The notes beneath the pieces were generated by a model. The model was given only the letters and a program-made list of their open reading frames with translations. It did no database searches and was not told where the DNA came from. Of a stretch of DNA of 64,000 nucleotides, positions 46,165 to 55,200 are shown in pieces. The translations under genes were made by a program, and so were the position numbers. How positions within the stretch are numbered: position 1 is the stretch's first letter; each line of letters opens with the position of its first letter. The stretch spans positions 58,524-122,523 of the forward strand of contig NZ_SDMO01000011.1 in the NCBI RefSeq assembly GCF_004798905.1, in the 5' to 3' direction. This stretch comes from Halomonas borealis (GTDB lineage: Bacteria > Pseudomonadota > Gammaproteobacteria > Pseudomonadales > Halomonadaceae).

Positions 46165-46566
46165 GCTCGCGAGGATTTACCCTGATCGAGGCGCTGGTGG
46201 CGTTACTGGTGCTCTCCATCGGCCTGCTGGGTATCGCCGCGATGCAGCTCAAGTCCCTGCAGGGCGCTCATGCCGCCTATCAGCGCTCCATCGCCAGCCT
46301 GGCGGCACAGGATGCGCAGGAAAGGCTCTGGGCCGGGCTGGCCGAATCCGGAAGCCTGACATGTCCCGCTGAAGGTGAGGTCAATGGCCCCGCCGGGACA
46401 TGGCATGCGCAGTGGGAAACCTTCCTGCCGGGGCTCGATCCAGCGCCCCTCGAGTCATCGGGTGAGTGTGAGTTCGATCTGACGCTGACATGGGAGGATG
46501 AGCGCTTTGCGGGTGAGGCGGCGCCAGCGCTGACCTATACCATCAGGCTACCAGAGGGGGCGGGCG

Positions 46567-46580
<14 letters not shown>
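46161..46580 (+). CDS. pilV: Minor pilin PilV
   Basis: A 139-residue prepilin; the leader MSSRG is cleaved before FTLIEALVALLVLSIGLLGI, and Glu is at mature position 5. The mature helix continues AAMQLKSLQGAHAAYQRS, typical of PilV. Two Cys (LTCPAEGE, GECEFD) may form the usual disulfide. It overlaps fimT upstream and pilW by 14 bases downstream, so the cluster is translationally coupled. It forms the tip complex with PilE, PilW and PilX in known systems. Confidence 0.86.
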
Positions 46581-47301
<721 letters not shown>

Positions 47302-47317
47302 TGCGGAGGGGAAGTCG

Positions 47318-48349
47318 ATGAGACGCAGGCAGCAAGGTGCCGCCTTGGTTGTGGTTCTCTCGCTATTGACGATGTCGCTGATGCTGGGGGTGACGAGTAT
47401 GCAGTCGTCCATGATCGATGAGCGGTTGGCGGGTAATTATCGGGCGCAGTCCGAAGCACAGATGGCCGCCGAGTATGGTGGATCCGCCGAATTCCCGGGT
47501 TCCGCTAGTCATGGTAAGGGTGTTTCTTGTGCCGATGCGGCAGAGTATCCCAATGCAAATGTCGGGCTGGAAGAGTGGGGCGATGAAAGGAGTGCGGGGG
47601 CAGAAGGTGTTTATTACAGGAGCCTTACCTGCACCAACTCAGAGGGGCGAGACGTCCAGCTGTTCATGGGCTATGTAAGGCCTGGAGATGTGATTATTGC
47701 TCATCGCTTCTTGATGGTGGGCGAGGGGGCGGAAGATGAGGCCGGTGTGCCATTCCCCGATGGTATCTTTGATTATGCGATCCTTTCGGGTGGTCCTTAC
47801 ACGATGAATCCTGCCTCGTCGGTCTCGGGAGAGTCGAAGATGAATGCCGGCACGCACAATGTGCCCGATCCTAGGTCTCGACACCCCGCAGACCCTACCC
47901 GGACAGGATTTATTGATGAGGTGAAAGCCAAACTTGCCTCGGGGGATGGGGCGGTTGTCGAGAGCTGTGACTCGAGTTTTTCGCGGGGAGCGGCCAGCAT
48001 CGTGTTTTGTGATGGTGTCTTCGAGGGAGACGTCGACTCCCGGCTCGATGGAATGACGGTCGTGGCGGATGGCAGTTTAGGGGGAAAGAAAGGGCTGAAG
48101 GTCAAGGGAGATGTCGCGGCGTCGTTTGTCTCCAGTGGTGAGATACGTTTCAAGGGTTTCGGAAATAAAGAGATAAGCGGGCTGATCTGGGCGAGTGGTA
48201 GCATCAGCCTCTCGGGAAGGTCCAATATCTCAGGCAGTATTGTTTCCAATGGGGCGATTGCCTTCAATGGTAGAACCGAGGTGACAGGCGGGGAGCCGGA
48301 CGAACCGGGCGAAGTCGAGAGTGGAGGCATGCTGTGGGAGCCCATGTGA
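47318..48349 (+). CDS. PilX-like pilus assembly protein with beta-solenoid-like C-terminus
   Basis: A 343-residue protein. The N-terminus MRRRQQGAALVVVLSLLTMS and MQSSMIDERLAGNYRAQSEAQMAAE match PilX minor pilins, which lack the Glu at position 5; the likely processing site is after Gly7. The remainder (about residues 150-330) is unlike ordinary PilX. It has short Gly/Ser-rich strands such as SGLIWASGSISLSGRSNISG and SNGAIAFNGRTEVTGG, suggesting a stacked beta or bactofilin-like fold. Four Cys occur. The gene is lower in GC than its surroundings. It begins 16 bases after pilW and ends the cluster's plus-strand run; pilY1 does not follow. Confidence 0.78.
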   Translation: MRRRQQGAALVVVLSLLTMSLMLGVTSMQSSMIDERLAGNYRAQSEAQMAAEYGGSAEFPGSASHGKGVSCADAAEYPNANVGLEEWGDERSAGAEGVYYRSLTCTNSEGRDVQLFMGYVRPGDVIIAHRFLMVGEGAEDEAGVPFPDGIFDYAILSGGPYTMNPASSVSGESKMNAGTHNVPDPRSRHPADPTRTGFIDEVKAKLASGDGAVVESCDSSFSRGAASIVFCDGVFEGDVDSRLDGMTVVADGSLGGKKGLKVKGDVAASFVSSGEIRFKGFGNKEISGLIWASGSISLSGRSNISGSIVSNGAIAFNGRTEVTGGEPDEPGEVESGGMLWEPM

Positions 48350-48474
48350 AGGCGGGCCTCATGCACGTCCCGGCCGCGAGGCCGTCCCCTCTAAACGAAT
48401 CGTAGCGCGGGGTGCTATTCCTGGCGGGAAGTTCGAGGGATGCTCCGGTGAAGCATCGGGTCAGCAGGCCGGGT

Positions 48475-49038
48475 TCAGCACTCCGGCCTATCGGGTTCGA
48501 TACGCACTCGCCCCATGTTGCTGAGAATGACCTTGGCGCCCTCATCCTGCCTGCCGCACAGCCGGAAGGTGCCGTTATACCCTGAGGCGCGCCCCAGCGC
48601 CGCGTAGCGGACCGGGCGGTCATCGTTGCGATAGGTCAGGGCCGGCAGGTGACTCTCGCCGAACGTCCGTATCAATTCATCGCCGGGCTTCCCCTGCCCA
48701 TCGAAGAGGGCCAGGGTCGTTAGCCAGGCCTGGCCATCGGCATCGTCATCGAGCGCGCACTGGGCCATGTCCTCGCTGGGGCACAGGGTGACGGTGTGTC
48801 GGCGGGTGATGGCGACACTACGCGTCATGGCGAGTGCCGTCTTCAGCCGCATCACCTCGACGGCGACCTCGTTGCGCGCCATGAGCCGCTGGAAGCCGGG
48901 CACGGCCACGGTGACCAGGATCACGACCACCGCGAGTGTCACCAGCAGCTCGATCAGGGTGAAGCCGGTGTCGGTGGGCTTTGGCCATCCTCCGGTCTTC
49001 TCGGTAAGGTGTTGAGCTTGGGTGGCGCCGGGTGCCAT
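48475..49038 (-). CDS. Second FimT/GspH-like minor pilin, inverted
   Basis: A 187-residue prepilin on the minus strand. A long leader of 25 residues ends PTDTG before FTLIELLVTLAVVVILVTVA; Glu is at mature position 5. The body carries MRLKTALAMTRSVAITRRHT and ends FRLCGRQDEG ... SNMGRVRIEPDRPEC, with several Cys, as in FimT/FimU pilins. It shares the first 15 mature residues almost exactly with the FimT at 45715, so it probably arose by duplication. It converges on the pilX-like gene and is divergent from thiO. It is transcribed separately from the other pilin genes. Confidence 0.84.
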   Translation of the reverse strand: MAPGATQAQHLTEKTGGWPKPTDTGFTLIELLVTLAVVVILVTVAVPGFQRLMARNEVAVEVMRLKTALAMTRSVAITRRHTVTLCPSEDMAQCALDDDADGQAWLTTLALFDGQGKPGDELIRTFGESHLPALTYRNDDRPVRYAALGRASGYNGTFRLCGRQDEGAKVILSNMGRVRIEPDRPEC

Positions 49039-49135
49039 GTCGCCCTCCCGGGAGAACTCTCGGTTTGCTTCACGGTACCCGTTTACTATCGATCAGGCGC
49101 CTTATTCCTTCCGTCAGTCAACTCGGACACGTTTC

Positions 49136-50239
49136 GTGAGCGATTTCCTCGTCGTGGGCGGGGGCGTCATCGGCATGATGACGACCCTGCAACTGGCCGA
49201 TGCCGGCCATGCTGTCACCCTTCTCGAACGCGGCCGCTGTGGCCGTGAAGCCTCCTGGGCGGGGGGCGGCATCGTCTCACCGCTCTACCCCTGGCGCCAT
49301 TCGGCCCCCATCTCGCGCCTCGCGAGCTGGTCGGAGGGCAGCTATCCGGCGCTGGCCCTGCGCCTGTGCGAGGAGACCGGGATAGACCCGGAGTACCGCC
49401 AGAAAGGGCTGCTCTACCTGAGTGTGGCCGACGAGGCCCAGGCCATGGGCTGGGCCCGAGAGGTGGGCAAGCCGTTGGAACGGGTTTCCTCCAGCTTTCT
49501 CTATGCCAAGGAGCCGCAGGTCGCCCCGGGCCTCGAGGAGGCGCTGTGGATGCCGACCCTGGGCAGCCTCCGCAACCCGCACCTCGGCCAGGCGCTGCGC
49601 CGTCGGCTCGAAGACATGCCTCGTGTCACGCTGCGTGAAGGCTGCGAGGTCACGGGCTTTCGTGGGGCCGAAGGCCGCGTGACGGGCGTCGAGACCTCGG
49701 AGGGCCCCGTCGCGGGCGCACGCACGATCGTCTGCGGTGGCGCCTGGGCGGCGGGGCTGCTCGAGCGGGCCGGCGTCGCGCTGCCGATCCGCCCGGTGAA
49801 GGGGCAGATGATCCTGTTCAAGGCGCCGCCGGGGCTGGTGAAGCGGGTCGTGCTGCGGGATGGTCGCTATGTGATTCCTCGCGCCGATGGTCGCGTGCTG
49901 GCCGGCTCGACCCTCGAGGAACGCGGCTTCGACAAGACGCCGGACGATGACGCGCGGGCGTCATTGCGGGAGTCGGCGATCGGGATCGTGCCGGCGCTGG
50001 CCGAATGCGAGATCGAGCATCACTGGGCGGGGCTGCGCCCGGGGTCGCCAGACGGGGTGCCATTCATCGGCCCGGCGCCGGGCGTGGAAGGGCTCTACGT
50101 CAATGCCGGCCACTATCGCAATGGCCTGGTGCTGGCCCCGGCCTCGACGCACCTGTTGGTCGATGAACTGCTGGGCCGCGAGCCGATCCTCGATCCGATG
50201 CCGTATCGCCTTGAGACGCGACTGGCGGCTTCGAGGTAA
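49136..50239 (+). CDS. thiO: Glycine oxidase ThiO (FAD-dependent)
   Basis: A 367-residue D-amino-acid-oxidase-type flavoprotein that converts glycine to dehydroglycine for the thiazole of thiamine. The FAD Rossmann motif is at the N-terminus (VVGGGVIGMMTTLQLADAGH). GREASWAGGGIVSPLYPW is the typical ThiO segment, and GLRPGSPDGVPFIGP plus NAGHYRNGLVLAP close the active site. The start is GTG 49136; upstream in-frame ATGs would add about 38 unrelated residues. Most of the thiamine pathway is elsewhere. Confidence 0.9.
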   Translation: MSDFLVVGGGVIGMMTTLQLADAGHAVTLLERGRCGREASWAGGGIVSPLYPWRHSAPISRLASWSEGSYPALALRLCEETGIDPEYRQKGLLYLSVADEAQAMGWAREVGKPLERVSSSFLYAKEPQVAPGLEEALWMPTLGSLRNPHLGQALRRRLEDMPRVTLREGCEVTGFRGAEGRVTGVETSEGPVAGARTIVCGGAWAAGLLERAGVALPIRPVKGQMILFKAPPGLVKRVVLRDGRYVIPRADGRVLAGSTLEERGFDKTPDDDARASLRESAIGIVPALAECEIEHHWAGLRPGSPDGVPFIGPAPGVEGLYVNAGHYRNGLVLAPASTHLLVDELLGREPILDPMPYRLETRLAASR

Positions 50240-50263
50240 GCATGCGGCCCGTCGGGCGCGCCT

Positions 50264-50521
50264 TCAGTCTTCGCGCCGGCGTTCTTGCAGGAACTTGTCG
50301 CGGTGGTCGGTGGAGCAGAACCATTCGCCACGTTCGCGCAGGGCGTCGTTTTCCGGGAGGTGGACCCGACACCAGGCGCAGCGCACCATCTGCCCGCCCT
50401 GTTGGGAGGGCTGGGCGTTGTCTTCGCGTTCGAGCTTCCATTCGCGATACATGCGATAGAGCTTGAGGCCGGCGAAGAACAGCACGGCGAAGATGATCAG
50501 CCGGATCAGCAAGAGGTTCAT
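50264..50521 (-). CDS. PP0621-family small membrane protein with zinc-ribbon-like C-terminus
   Basis: An 85-residue protein with one N-terminal membrane helix (about residues 2-20, LLLIRLIIFAVLFFAGLKL), a basic linker, then a metal-binding pattern: MVRCAWCRVHLP followed by WFCSTDHRDKF, that is three Cys and a His. This architecture is that of the PP0621 family, a conserved protein of unknown function. The ATG at 50521 has GAGCG upstream. It is convergent with thiO (24-base gap) and divergent from nadE. Confidence 0.82.
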   Translation of the reverse strand: MNLLLIRLIIFAVLFFAGLKLYRMYREWKLEREDNAQPSQQGGQMVRCAWCRVHLPENDALRERGEWFCSTDHRDKFLQERRRED

Positions 50522-50620
50522 CCTTAAGCGCTCCCTGTAGCGTATCGACCGCCTTTGCCACTCGACCGCCCTTGCGGGACAATGCGGGTATCCATGGATT
50601 CTCGAGAGATTTCTACGCCC

Positions 50621-52252
50621 ATGCAAGACCTAACGCTGGTGATGGCTCAGTTGGACCCCCTGGTGGGGGACATTCCTGGCAACACCGACCGGGCCATCGA
50701 GACGGTTCGCGAGGCGCGCATCGAGCATGGTGCCGATATCGTCGTGTTGCCCGAATTGTTCCTGACCGGCTATCCACCGGAGGATCTGCTGCTGCGCCCC
50801 TCCATGGAGACGCGCCTGCGCGAGGCGCGGGCGCGAATGGCCGAGAAGATGTCCCGCGACGTGATGGTGATCGTCGGCTATCCGGGCCGCCGCGAGGGGC
50901 AGAACTGGAACCTGGCCGGCGTGCTCTACAACGGCGAATGGCTCGATGAGTACGCCAAGCAGGCGTTGCCCAACTATGAGGTGTTCGACGAGCAGCGCTA
51001 CTTCGCCGTGGGTACCCGGCCGCTGGTGATCGAGCACAAGGGCGCGGCGCTGGGCATCCTGATCTGCGAGGACATCTGGGACGAGACGCCGGTTCAGCAG
51101 GCACGGGAGGCCGGGGCCGAGGTGCTGGTCACGCTCAATGCCTCGCCCTTCCACCAGGACAAGCCCACCGAGCGCCTGGCGTTGCTCGAGCAGCGCGCCC
51201 GGGAGGTGTCGCTGCCGATCGTCTACGTCAATCAGATCGGCGGCCAGGATGAGCTGGTGTTCGACGGCGGCTCGGCCTGTGTCGACGCCGACGGCCAGCT
51301 GCGGGTGCAGGCCCCGCATTGGGCGGTGGGGCTGATGCCGGTGCAGTTCGTGCGCGAGCAGTCGCGCTGGGTGCCTCAGGCCGGCGAGGTCGACGAATCG
51401 GTCGAGCCGGAGGAAGACCTCTACTGCGCGTTGGTCACCGGGCTGCGCGACTACGTCAACAAGAGCGGCTTTCAGGGTGTGGTGCTGGGGCTCTCCGGCG
51501 GCATCGACTCGGCGCTGTCGCTGGCCATCGCGGTGGATGCGCTGGGCCCGCAGCGCGTGCATGCGGTGATGATGCCGTATCACTACACCGCCGACATCTC
51601 CAAGCAGGATGCCGCCTCCCAGGCCGAGCTGCTCGGGGTGGACTACGAGGTGATGCCTATCGAGCCGATGGTTGAGTCGTTCATGTCGACCCTGGCCGAG
51701 AGCTTCGCCGGTACCGAGCGTGACACCACCGAGGAGAACCTGCAGTCGCGCTGCCGCGGCGTGCTGCTGATGGCGATCTCCAACAAGAAGGGCCTGATGG
51801 TGCTCACCACCGGCAACAAGAGCGAGATGGCGGTGGGCTACGCGACCCTCTATGGCGACATGGTGGGGGGGTACAATGCCATCAAGGACGTGTACAAGAC
51901 CTGGGTCTATCGCCTGGCACGCTGGCGCAACACCCAGTCGCCGGCGATCCCCGAGCGGGTCATCGAGCGGCCGCCGACCGCCGAGCTGGCGCCGGACCAG
52001 CAGGACAGCGATTCGCTGCCGGACTACGACGACCTGGATGCCATCCTGATGGCCTACATCGAGGGCGACATGAGCGCCGAGGCGATCATCGACGCCGGCT
52101 TCGAGCGTGAGGATGTCTACAGGGTCGTGCGGTTGGTCGATCGCTGCGAGTACAAGCGGCGCCAGGCGCCGGTGGGCGTGCGGGTGACCCGCCGCGGCTT
52201 CGGGCGTGACCGTCGCTACCCGATCGTCAATGGCTGGCAGCCGGGGGAGTAA
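50621..52252 (+). CDS. nadE: Glutamine-dependent NAD+ synthetase
   Basis: A 543-residue two-domain enzyme. The N-terminal glutaminase (nitrilase fold) has the triad Glu45 (VVLPELFLTG), Lys113 (YAKQALPNY) and Cys149 (LICEDIWDE). The C-terminal synthetase has the P-loop LGLSGGIDSALS and TTGNKSEMAVGYATLYGDM. It makes NAD+ from deamido-NAD+ using glutamine. The ATG 50621 fits the domain start; in-frame ATG 50594 would add nine residues. A strong bidirectional terminator separates it from bamD. Confidence 0.95.
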   Translation: MQDLTLVMAQLDPLVGDIPGNTDRAIETVREARIEHGADIVVLPELFLTGYPPEDLLLRPSMETRLREARARMAEKMSRDVMVIVGYPGRREGQNWNLAGVLYNGEWLDEYAKQALPNYEVFDEQRYFAVGTRPLVIEHKGAALGILICEDIWDETPVQQAREAGAEVLVTLNASPFHQDKPTERLALLEQRAREVSLPIVYVNQIGGQDELVFDGGSACVDADGQLRVQAPHWAVGLMPVQFVREQSRWVPQAGEVDESVEPEEDLYCALVTGLRDYVNKSGFQGVVLGLSGGIDSALSLAIAVDALGPQRVHAVMMPYHYTADISKQDAASQAELLGVDYEVMPIEPMVESFMSTLAESFAGTERDTTEENLQSRCRGVLLMAISNKKGLMVLTTGNKSEMAVGYATLYGDMVGGYNAIKDVYKTWVYRLARWRNTQSPAIPERVIERPPTAELAPDQQDSDSLPDYDDLDAILMAYIEGDMSAEAIIDAGFEREDVYRVVRLVDRCEYKRRQAPVGVRVTRRGFGRDRRYPIVNGWQPGE

Positions 52253-52290
52253 GCCCTCCGGGCGGCGCTTAGCGGCAAACGCCGAGCGAC

Positions 52291-52326
52291 AAGAAACCCC
52301 GAAGGCGTCGGCCTTCGGGGTTTCTT
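52291..52326. terminator. Bidirectional Rho-independent terminator between nadE and bamD
   Basis: AAGAAACCCCGAAGGC and GCCTTCGGGGTTTCTT pair perfectly around GTCG with T-rich ends on both strands, serving nadE (plus) and bamD (minus). Confidence 0.88.
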
Positions 52327-52357
52327 TATGCGTCGAGCGGTTTCATGCAGCAGCTTG

Positions 52358-53170
52358 TCAGGCGCTGATCGGGTCCGCCTTGACGTATTGAGGATCGAAG
52401 GTGCGGCCATCGAGCCGCGGGTGGTCCGGGGCGTTGTCGATCAGCACCCGCAGGGTCTCCTGGGCGCGCTCACCCATGTCGAGCCCGACGTAACCCTCGA
52501 CCATCGTCGCCAGCGCATCGCGGGTGGCCTGCGCCTCGGGGTAGTGCTCGATGACCCAGCGGCCGCGTTCCACGGCGGCCAGGTAGGCGCCCTTGCGCAG
52601 ATAGAAGTCGGCCACCTGAAGCTCGTGGCGGGCCAGCAGGTTGCGCAGGTAGACGATGCGCTGCTCGGCATCCGGCGCGTACTGGCTGTCGGGGAAGCGC
52701 TGGACCAGCTCGCGGAAGTCGGAATAGGCATCGCGAGTGGCGCCCAGGTCACGCTTGGAGATGTCGATCAGCTTGAGCCCTTCGAGGCTGAAGCGTCCCG
52801 CCTGCCAGGCGGACAGGCCGCGCAGGTAATAGGCGTAGTCGACCTGGGCGTGATCCGGGTGCAGGCGAATGAAGCGGCTGGCCGCGGCCCGGGCCTTCTC
52901 CCAGTCGTTGGTCTCGTAGTAGGCGTAGATCAACTCCAGCTGGGCCTGCTCGGCGGTGTCGCCGAACGGGAAGCGGGTGTCGATGGCCTCGAGCCGGTTG
53001 ACGGCGGTGGTGAAGCGCCCGCCTTCCAGCGCCGAGCGCCCCTCGTCGTAGAGCTGACGCTCCTGCAGGTCCGGGGCTTCCTGCTCTTCGGCGGTGCTGG
53101 CACAGCCGGCCAGCAGGGCGCTCGCCAGCAACATGACGGCCAGGCGGGGTCCGGTCGTGATAACGCGCAT
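52358..53170 (-). CDS. bamD: Outer membrane assembly lipoprotein BamD
   Basis: A 270-residue lipoprotein of the BAM complex. A signal peptide with lipobox LLAGC ends near residue 23, and the mature protein is made of TPR-like helices (LYDEGRSALEGGRFTTAVNR, FPDSQYAPDAEQRIVYLRN, HYPEAQATRDAL). It sits in the outer membrane inner leaflet and supports folding of beta-barrel proteins. The start at 53170 has GAGGATCACG upstream; a TTG at 53191 was rejected. It is divergent from rluD, a common gammaproteobacterial arrangement. Confidence 0.95.
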   Translation of the reverse strand: MRVITTGPRLAVMLLASALLAGCASTAEEQEAPDLQERQLYDEGRSALEGGRFTTAVNRLEAIDTRFPFGDTAEQAQLELIYAYYETNDWEKARAAASRFIRLHPDHAQVDYAYYLRGLSAWQAGRFSLEGLKLIDISKRDLGATRDAYSDFRELVQRFPDSQYAPDAEQRIVYLRNLLARHELQVADFYLRKGAYLAAVERGRWVIEHYPEAQATRDALATMVEGYVGLDMGERAQETLRVLIDNAPDHPRLDGRTFDPQYVKADPISA

Positions 53171-53204
53171 CGTGATCCTCGTGTCAAACAACCCTGGGTG
53201 GCCG

Positions 53205-53213
53205 TGCTAGAAT
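53205..53213 (+). promoter_or_regulatory. Extended -10 promoter of rluD
   Basis: TG-C-TAGAAT is an extended -10 element in the 135-base gap between bamD and rluD. A second candidate, TATAAA, lies at 53232-53237. No good -35 is seen for either. Confidence 0.45.
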
Positions 53214-53305
53214 CGGCCCGAATTCGCCCACTATAAAGCACCTCGTGGCAAAACGCAGTCACCGTACCGCGTGCACTGTCGCGAAGCGCTCCACCGCCCA
53301 GACGG

Positions 53306-54280
53306 ATGATCATCGAGTCCATGTCCCAGACCTTCGAAGCCCAGCACCGCGTCCCCGAGCACATGGCCGGCCTGCGCCTCGACCAGGCCGCCGCCGACCT
53401 CTTCTCCGACTTCTCCCGGGAACGCCTCAAGGCCTGGATCAAGGACGGCGCCCTGACCCTGGATGGCCGCCCGGCCAAGCCCCGCGACAAGGTCCATGGC
53501 GGTGAGGCCGTGGCGCTGACCGCGGTGGTCGAGGACGACGCTCGCTTCGAGCCTCAGGACATTCCCCTGGAGGTGGTGTTCGAGGACGACGAGGTGCTGG
53601 TGATCAACAAGCCGCCCGGCCTGGTGGTGCACCCGGCCGCCGGCAACCCCGATGGCACCCTGCTCAATGGCCTGCTGCATTACTGCCCCACGCTTGCCAC
53701 CGTGCCGCGGGCCGGCATCGTCCATCGCCTGGACAAGGACACCAGCGGGCTGATGGTCGTGGCCAAGACCCTGGCCGCGCAGACCGCGCTGGTGGAGCAG
53801 CTGCAGGCGCGAACCGTGTCCCGCGAGTATGACGCCGTGTCGGTCGGGGTGATGACCGCCGGCGGGCGCGTGGAGGCGGCCATCGGCCGCCACCCTAAGG
53901 ATCGCAAGCGTCAGGCGGTGACGGCGTCCGGCAAGCCGGCGGTGACGCGCTATCGGGTGGTGGAGCGCTTCCGCGCTCACACTCATGTGCGCTGCAAGCT
54001 CGAAACCGGGCGCACCCACCAGATCCGCGTGCACCTGTCGCACCTGCGCTATCCGCTGATCGGCGATCCGGTCTATGGCGGGCGCCTGAAGCTGCCGGCC
54101 GGGGCCGGGGAGACGCTCAAGGAGGTGCTGCGCGAGTTCCCTCGCCAGGCCCTGCATGCCCGCAAGCTGGCCTTCGTGCATCCGGCCAGTGGCGAGACCC
54201 TGACCTTCCGCGCGCCGTTGCCGGATGACATGCTGATGCTGCTGGACTTCCTGCGCGAAGACCGCGAGACCCGACGCTGA
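53306..54280 (+). CDS. rluD: 23S rRNA pseudouridine(1911/1915/1917) synthase RluD
   Basis: A 324-residue RluA-family enzyme. An S4 RNA-binding domain spans about residues 15-80. The catalytic domain has Asp143 in VHRLDKDTSGLMVVAK, preceded by INKPPGLVVHPAAGN, and ETGRTHQIRVHLSHLRYPLIG later. It modifies helix 69 of 23S rRNA during late 50S assembly. ATG 53306 is used; ATG 53321 is possible. The next gene, pgeF, starts ten bases after. Confidence 0.94.
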   Translation: MIIESMSQTFEAQHRVPEHMAGLRLDQAAADLFSDFSRERLKAWIKDGALTLDGRPAKPRDKVHGGEAVALTAVVEDDARFEPQDIPLEVVFEDDEVLVINKPPGLVVHPAAGNPDGTLLNGLLHYCPTLATVPRAGIVHRLDKDTSGLMVVAKTLAAQTALVEQLQARTVSREYDAVSVGVMTAGGRVEAAIGRHPKDRKRQAVTASGKPAVTRYRVVERFRAHTHVRCKLETGRTHQIRVHLSHLRYPLIGDPVYGGRLKLPAGAGETLKEVLREFPRQALHARKLAFVHPASGETLTFRAPLPDDMLMLLDFLREDRETRR

Positions 54281-54290
54281 GGAAACCGCG

Positions 54291-55046
54291 ATGAGCGATG
54301 CCTTCGACCTGCGCCCGACCCTGATCCGTCCCGACTGGCCGGCGCCGGCGTCGGTGGCGGCCTGCGTCACCACGCGCGAGACCGGGCCCAGCCAGGGGCG
54401 CTTCGCCGCCTTCAATCCGGCGCAGCATGTCGGGGATAACAGCGCCCATGTGGGGTTATGCCGTCGGCAGCTGCACAAGGAGATCGGCGACGCTCGGCCG
54501 CTGCTATGGCTCGACCAATCCCACGGCGCCCGGGTCCAGTCGGAGTACGTCGAGGCCCCGCCGGAGGCCGATGCGTCGGTGGCCTTCGACCGGGGGCATG
54601 CCTGCGTGGTGCTGACCGCCGACTGCCTGCCGGTGTTCTTCTGCGACCAGGATGGCCGGCGGGTCGGCGTGGCCCATGCCGGCTGGCGGGGGCTGGCCGG
54701 TGGCGTGCTGGAGGCGACGGTGGCCGCCATGGGGGCGCCACCCGAGTCGCTGATGGCCTGGCTGGGGCCGGCGATCTCCAACGCCCAGTTCGAGGTCGGC
54801 CGCGAGGTGCGCGAGGCCTTCGTCGCCGTACAGCCCGAGGCCGCCGAGGCCTTCGTGCCGAGCCCCTACCGGCTGGGGCATTACATGGGCGACCTTTACA
54901 AGCTGGCGCGGCTACGCCTCGAGCGGTTGGGGCTCGCCCATATCAGTGGCGGCCACTTCTGCACCGCCTGCGAATCGCGTTTCTATTCCTACCGCCGCGA
55001 CGATGGTGTCACCGGCCGCATGGCCAGCATGATCTGGCTCAGATGA
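54291..55046 (+). CDS. pgeF: Peptidoglycan editing factor PgeF (YfiH; laccase-fold)
   Basis: A 251-residue member of the DUF152/YfiH family. The metal motifs are LDQSHGARV (His), VLTADCLPVFF (Cys) and AHAGWRGLAGG (His), then FCTACESRFYSYRRD near the end. YfiH proteins act as editing factors removing wrong amino acids from peptidoglycan precursors; laccase activity is also reported. It follows rluD as in most gammaproteobacteria and precedes clpB. Confidence 0.93.
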   Translation: MSDAFDLRPTLIRPDWPAPASVAACVTTRETGPSQGRFAAFNPAQHVGDNSAHVGLCRRQLHKEIGDARPLLWLDQSHGARVQSEYVEAPPEADASVAFDRGHACVVLTADCLPVFFCDQDGRRVGVAHAGWRGLAGGVLEATVAAMGAPPESLMAWLGPAISNAQFEVGREVREAFVAVQPEAAEAFVPSPYRLGHYMGDLYKLARLRLERLGLAHISGGHFCTACESRFYSYRRDDGVTGRMASMIWLR

Positions 55047-55097
55047 GTCGCGGCGACGCTTGCCTTCGATCCCACCTACGCTTTCCCTGGTCGGCGA

Positions 55098-55126
55098 CTT
55101 GAAAGCCGGCCACCCCGGCGCCATCT
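55098..55126 (+). promoter_or_regulatory. Sigma-32 heat-shock promoter of clpB
   Basis: CTTGAAA (55098-55104, perfect -35), a 14-base spacer and CGCCATCT (55119-55126; consensus CCCCATNT, one mismatch) lie just after pgeF. Transcription would start near 55133, about 70 bases before the clpB ATG. Confidence 0.85.
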
Positions 55127-55200
55127 AAGATGTCAAGACCCATGACACCGGGCCAGGCGGCGCGTCCGATTCGCCCCGCCATCCCGACGGAGGAACGCGC

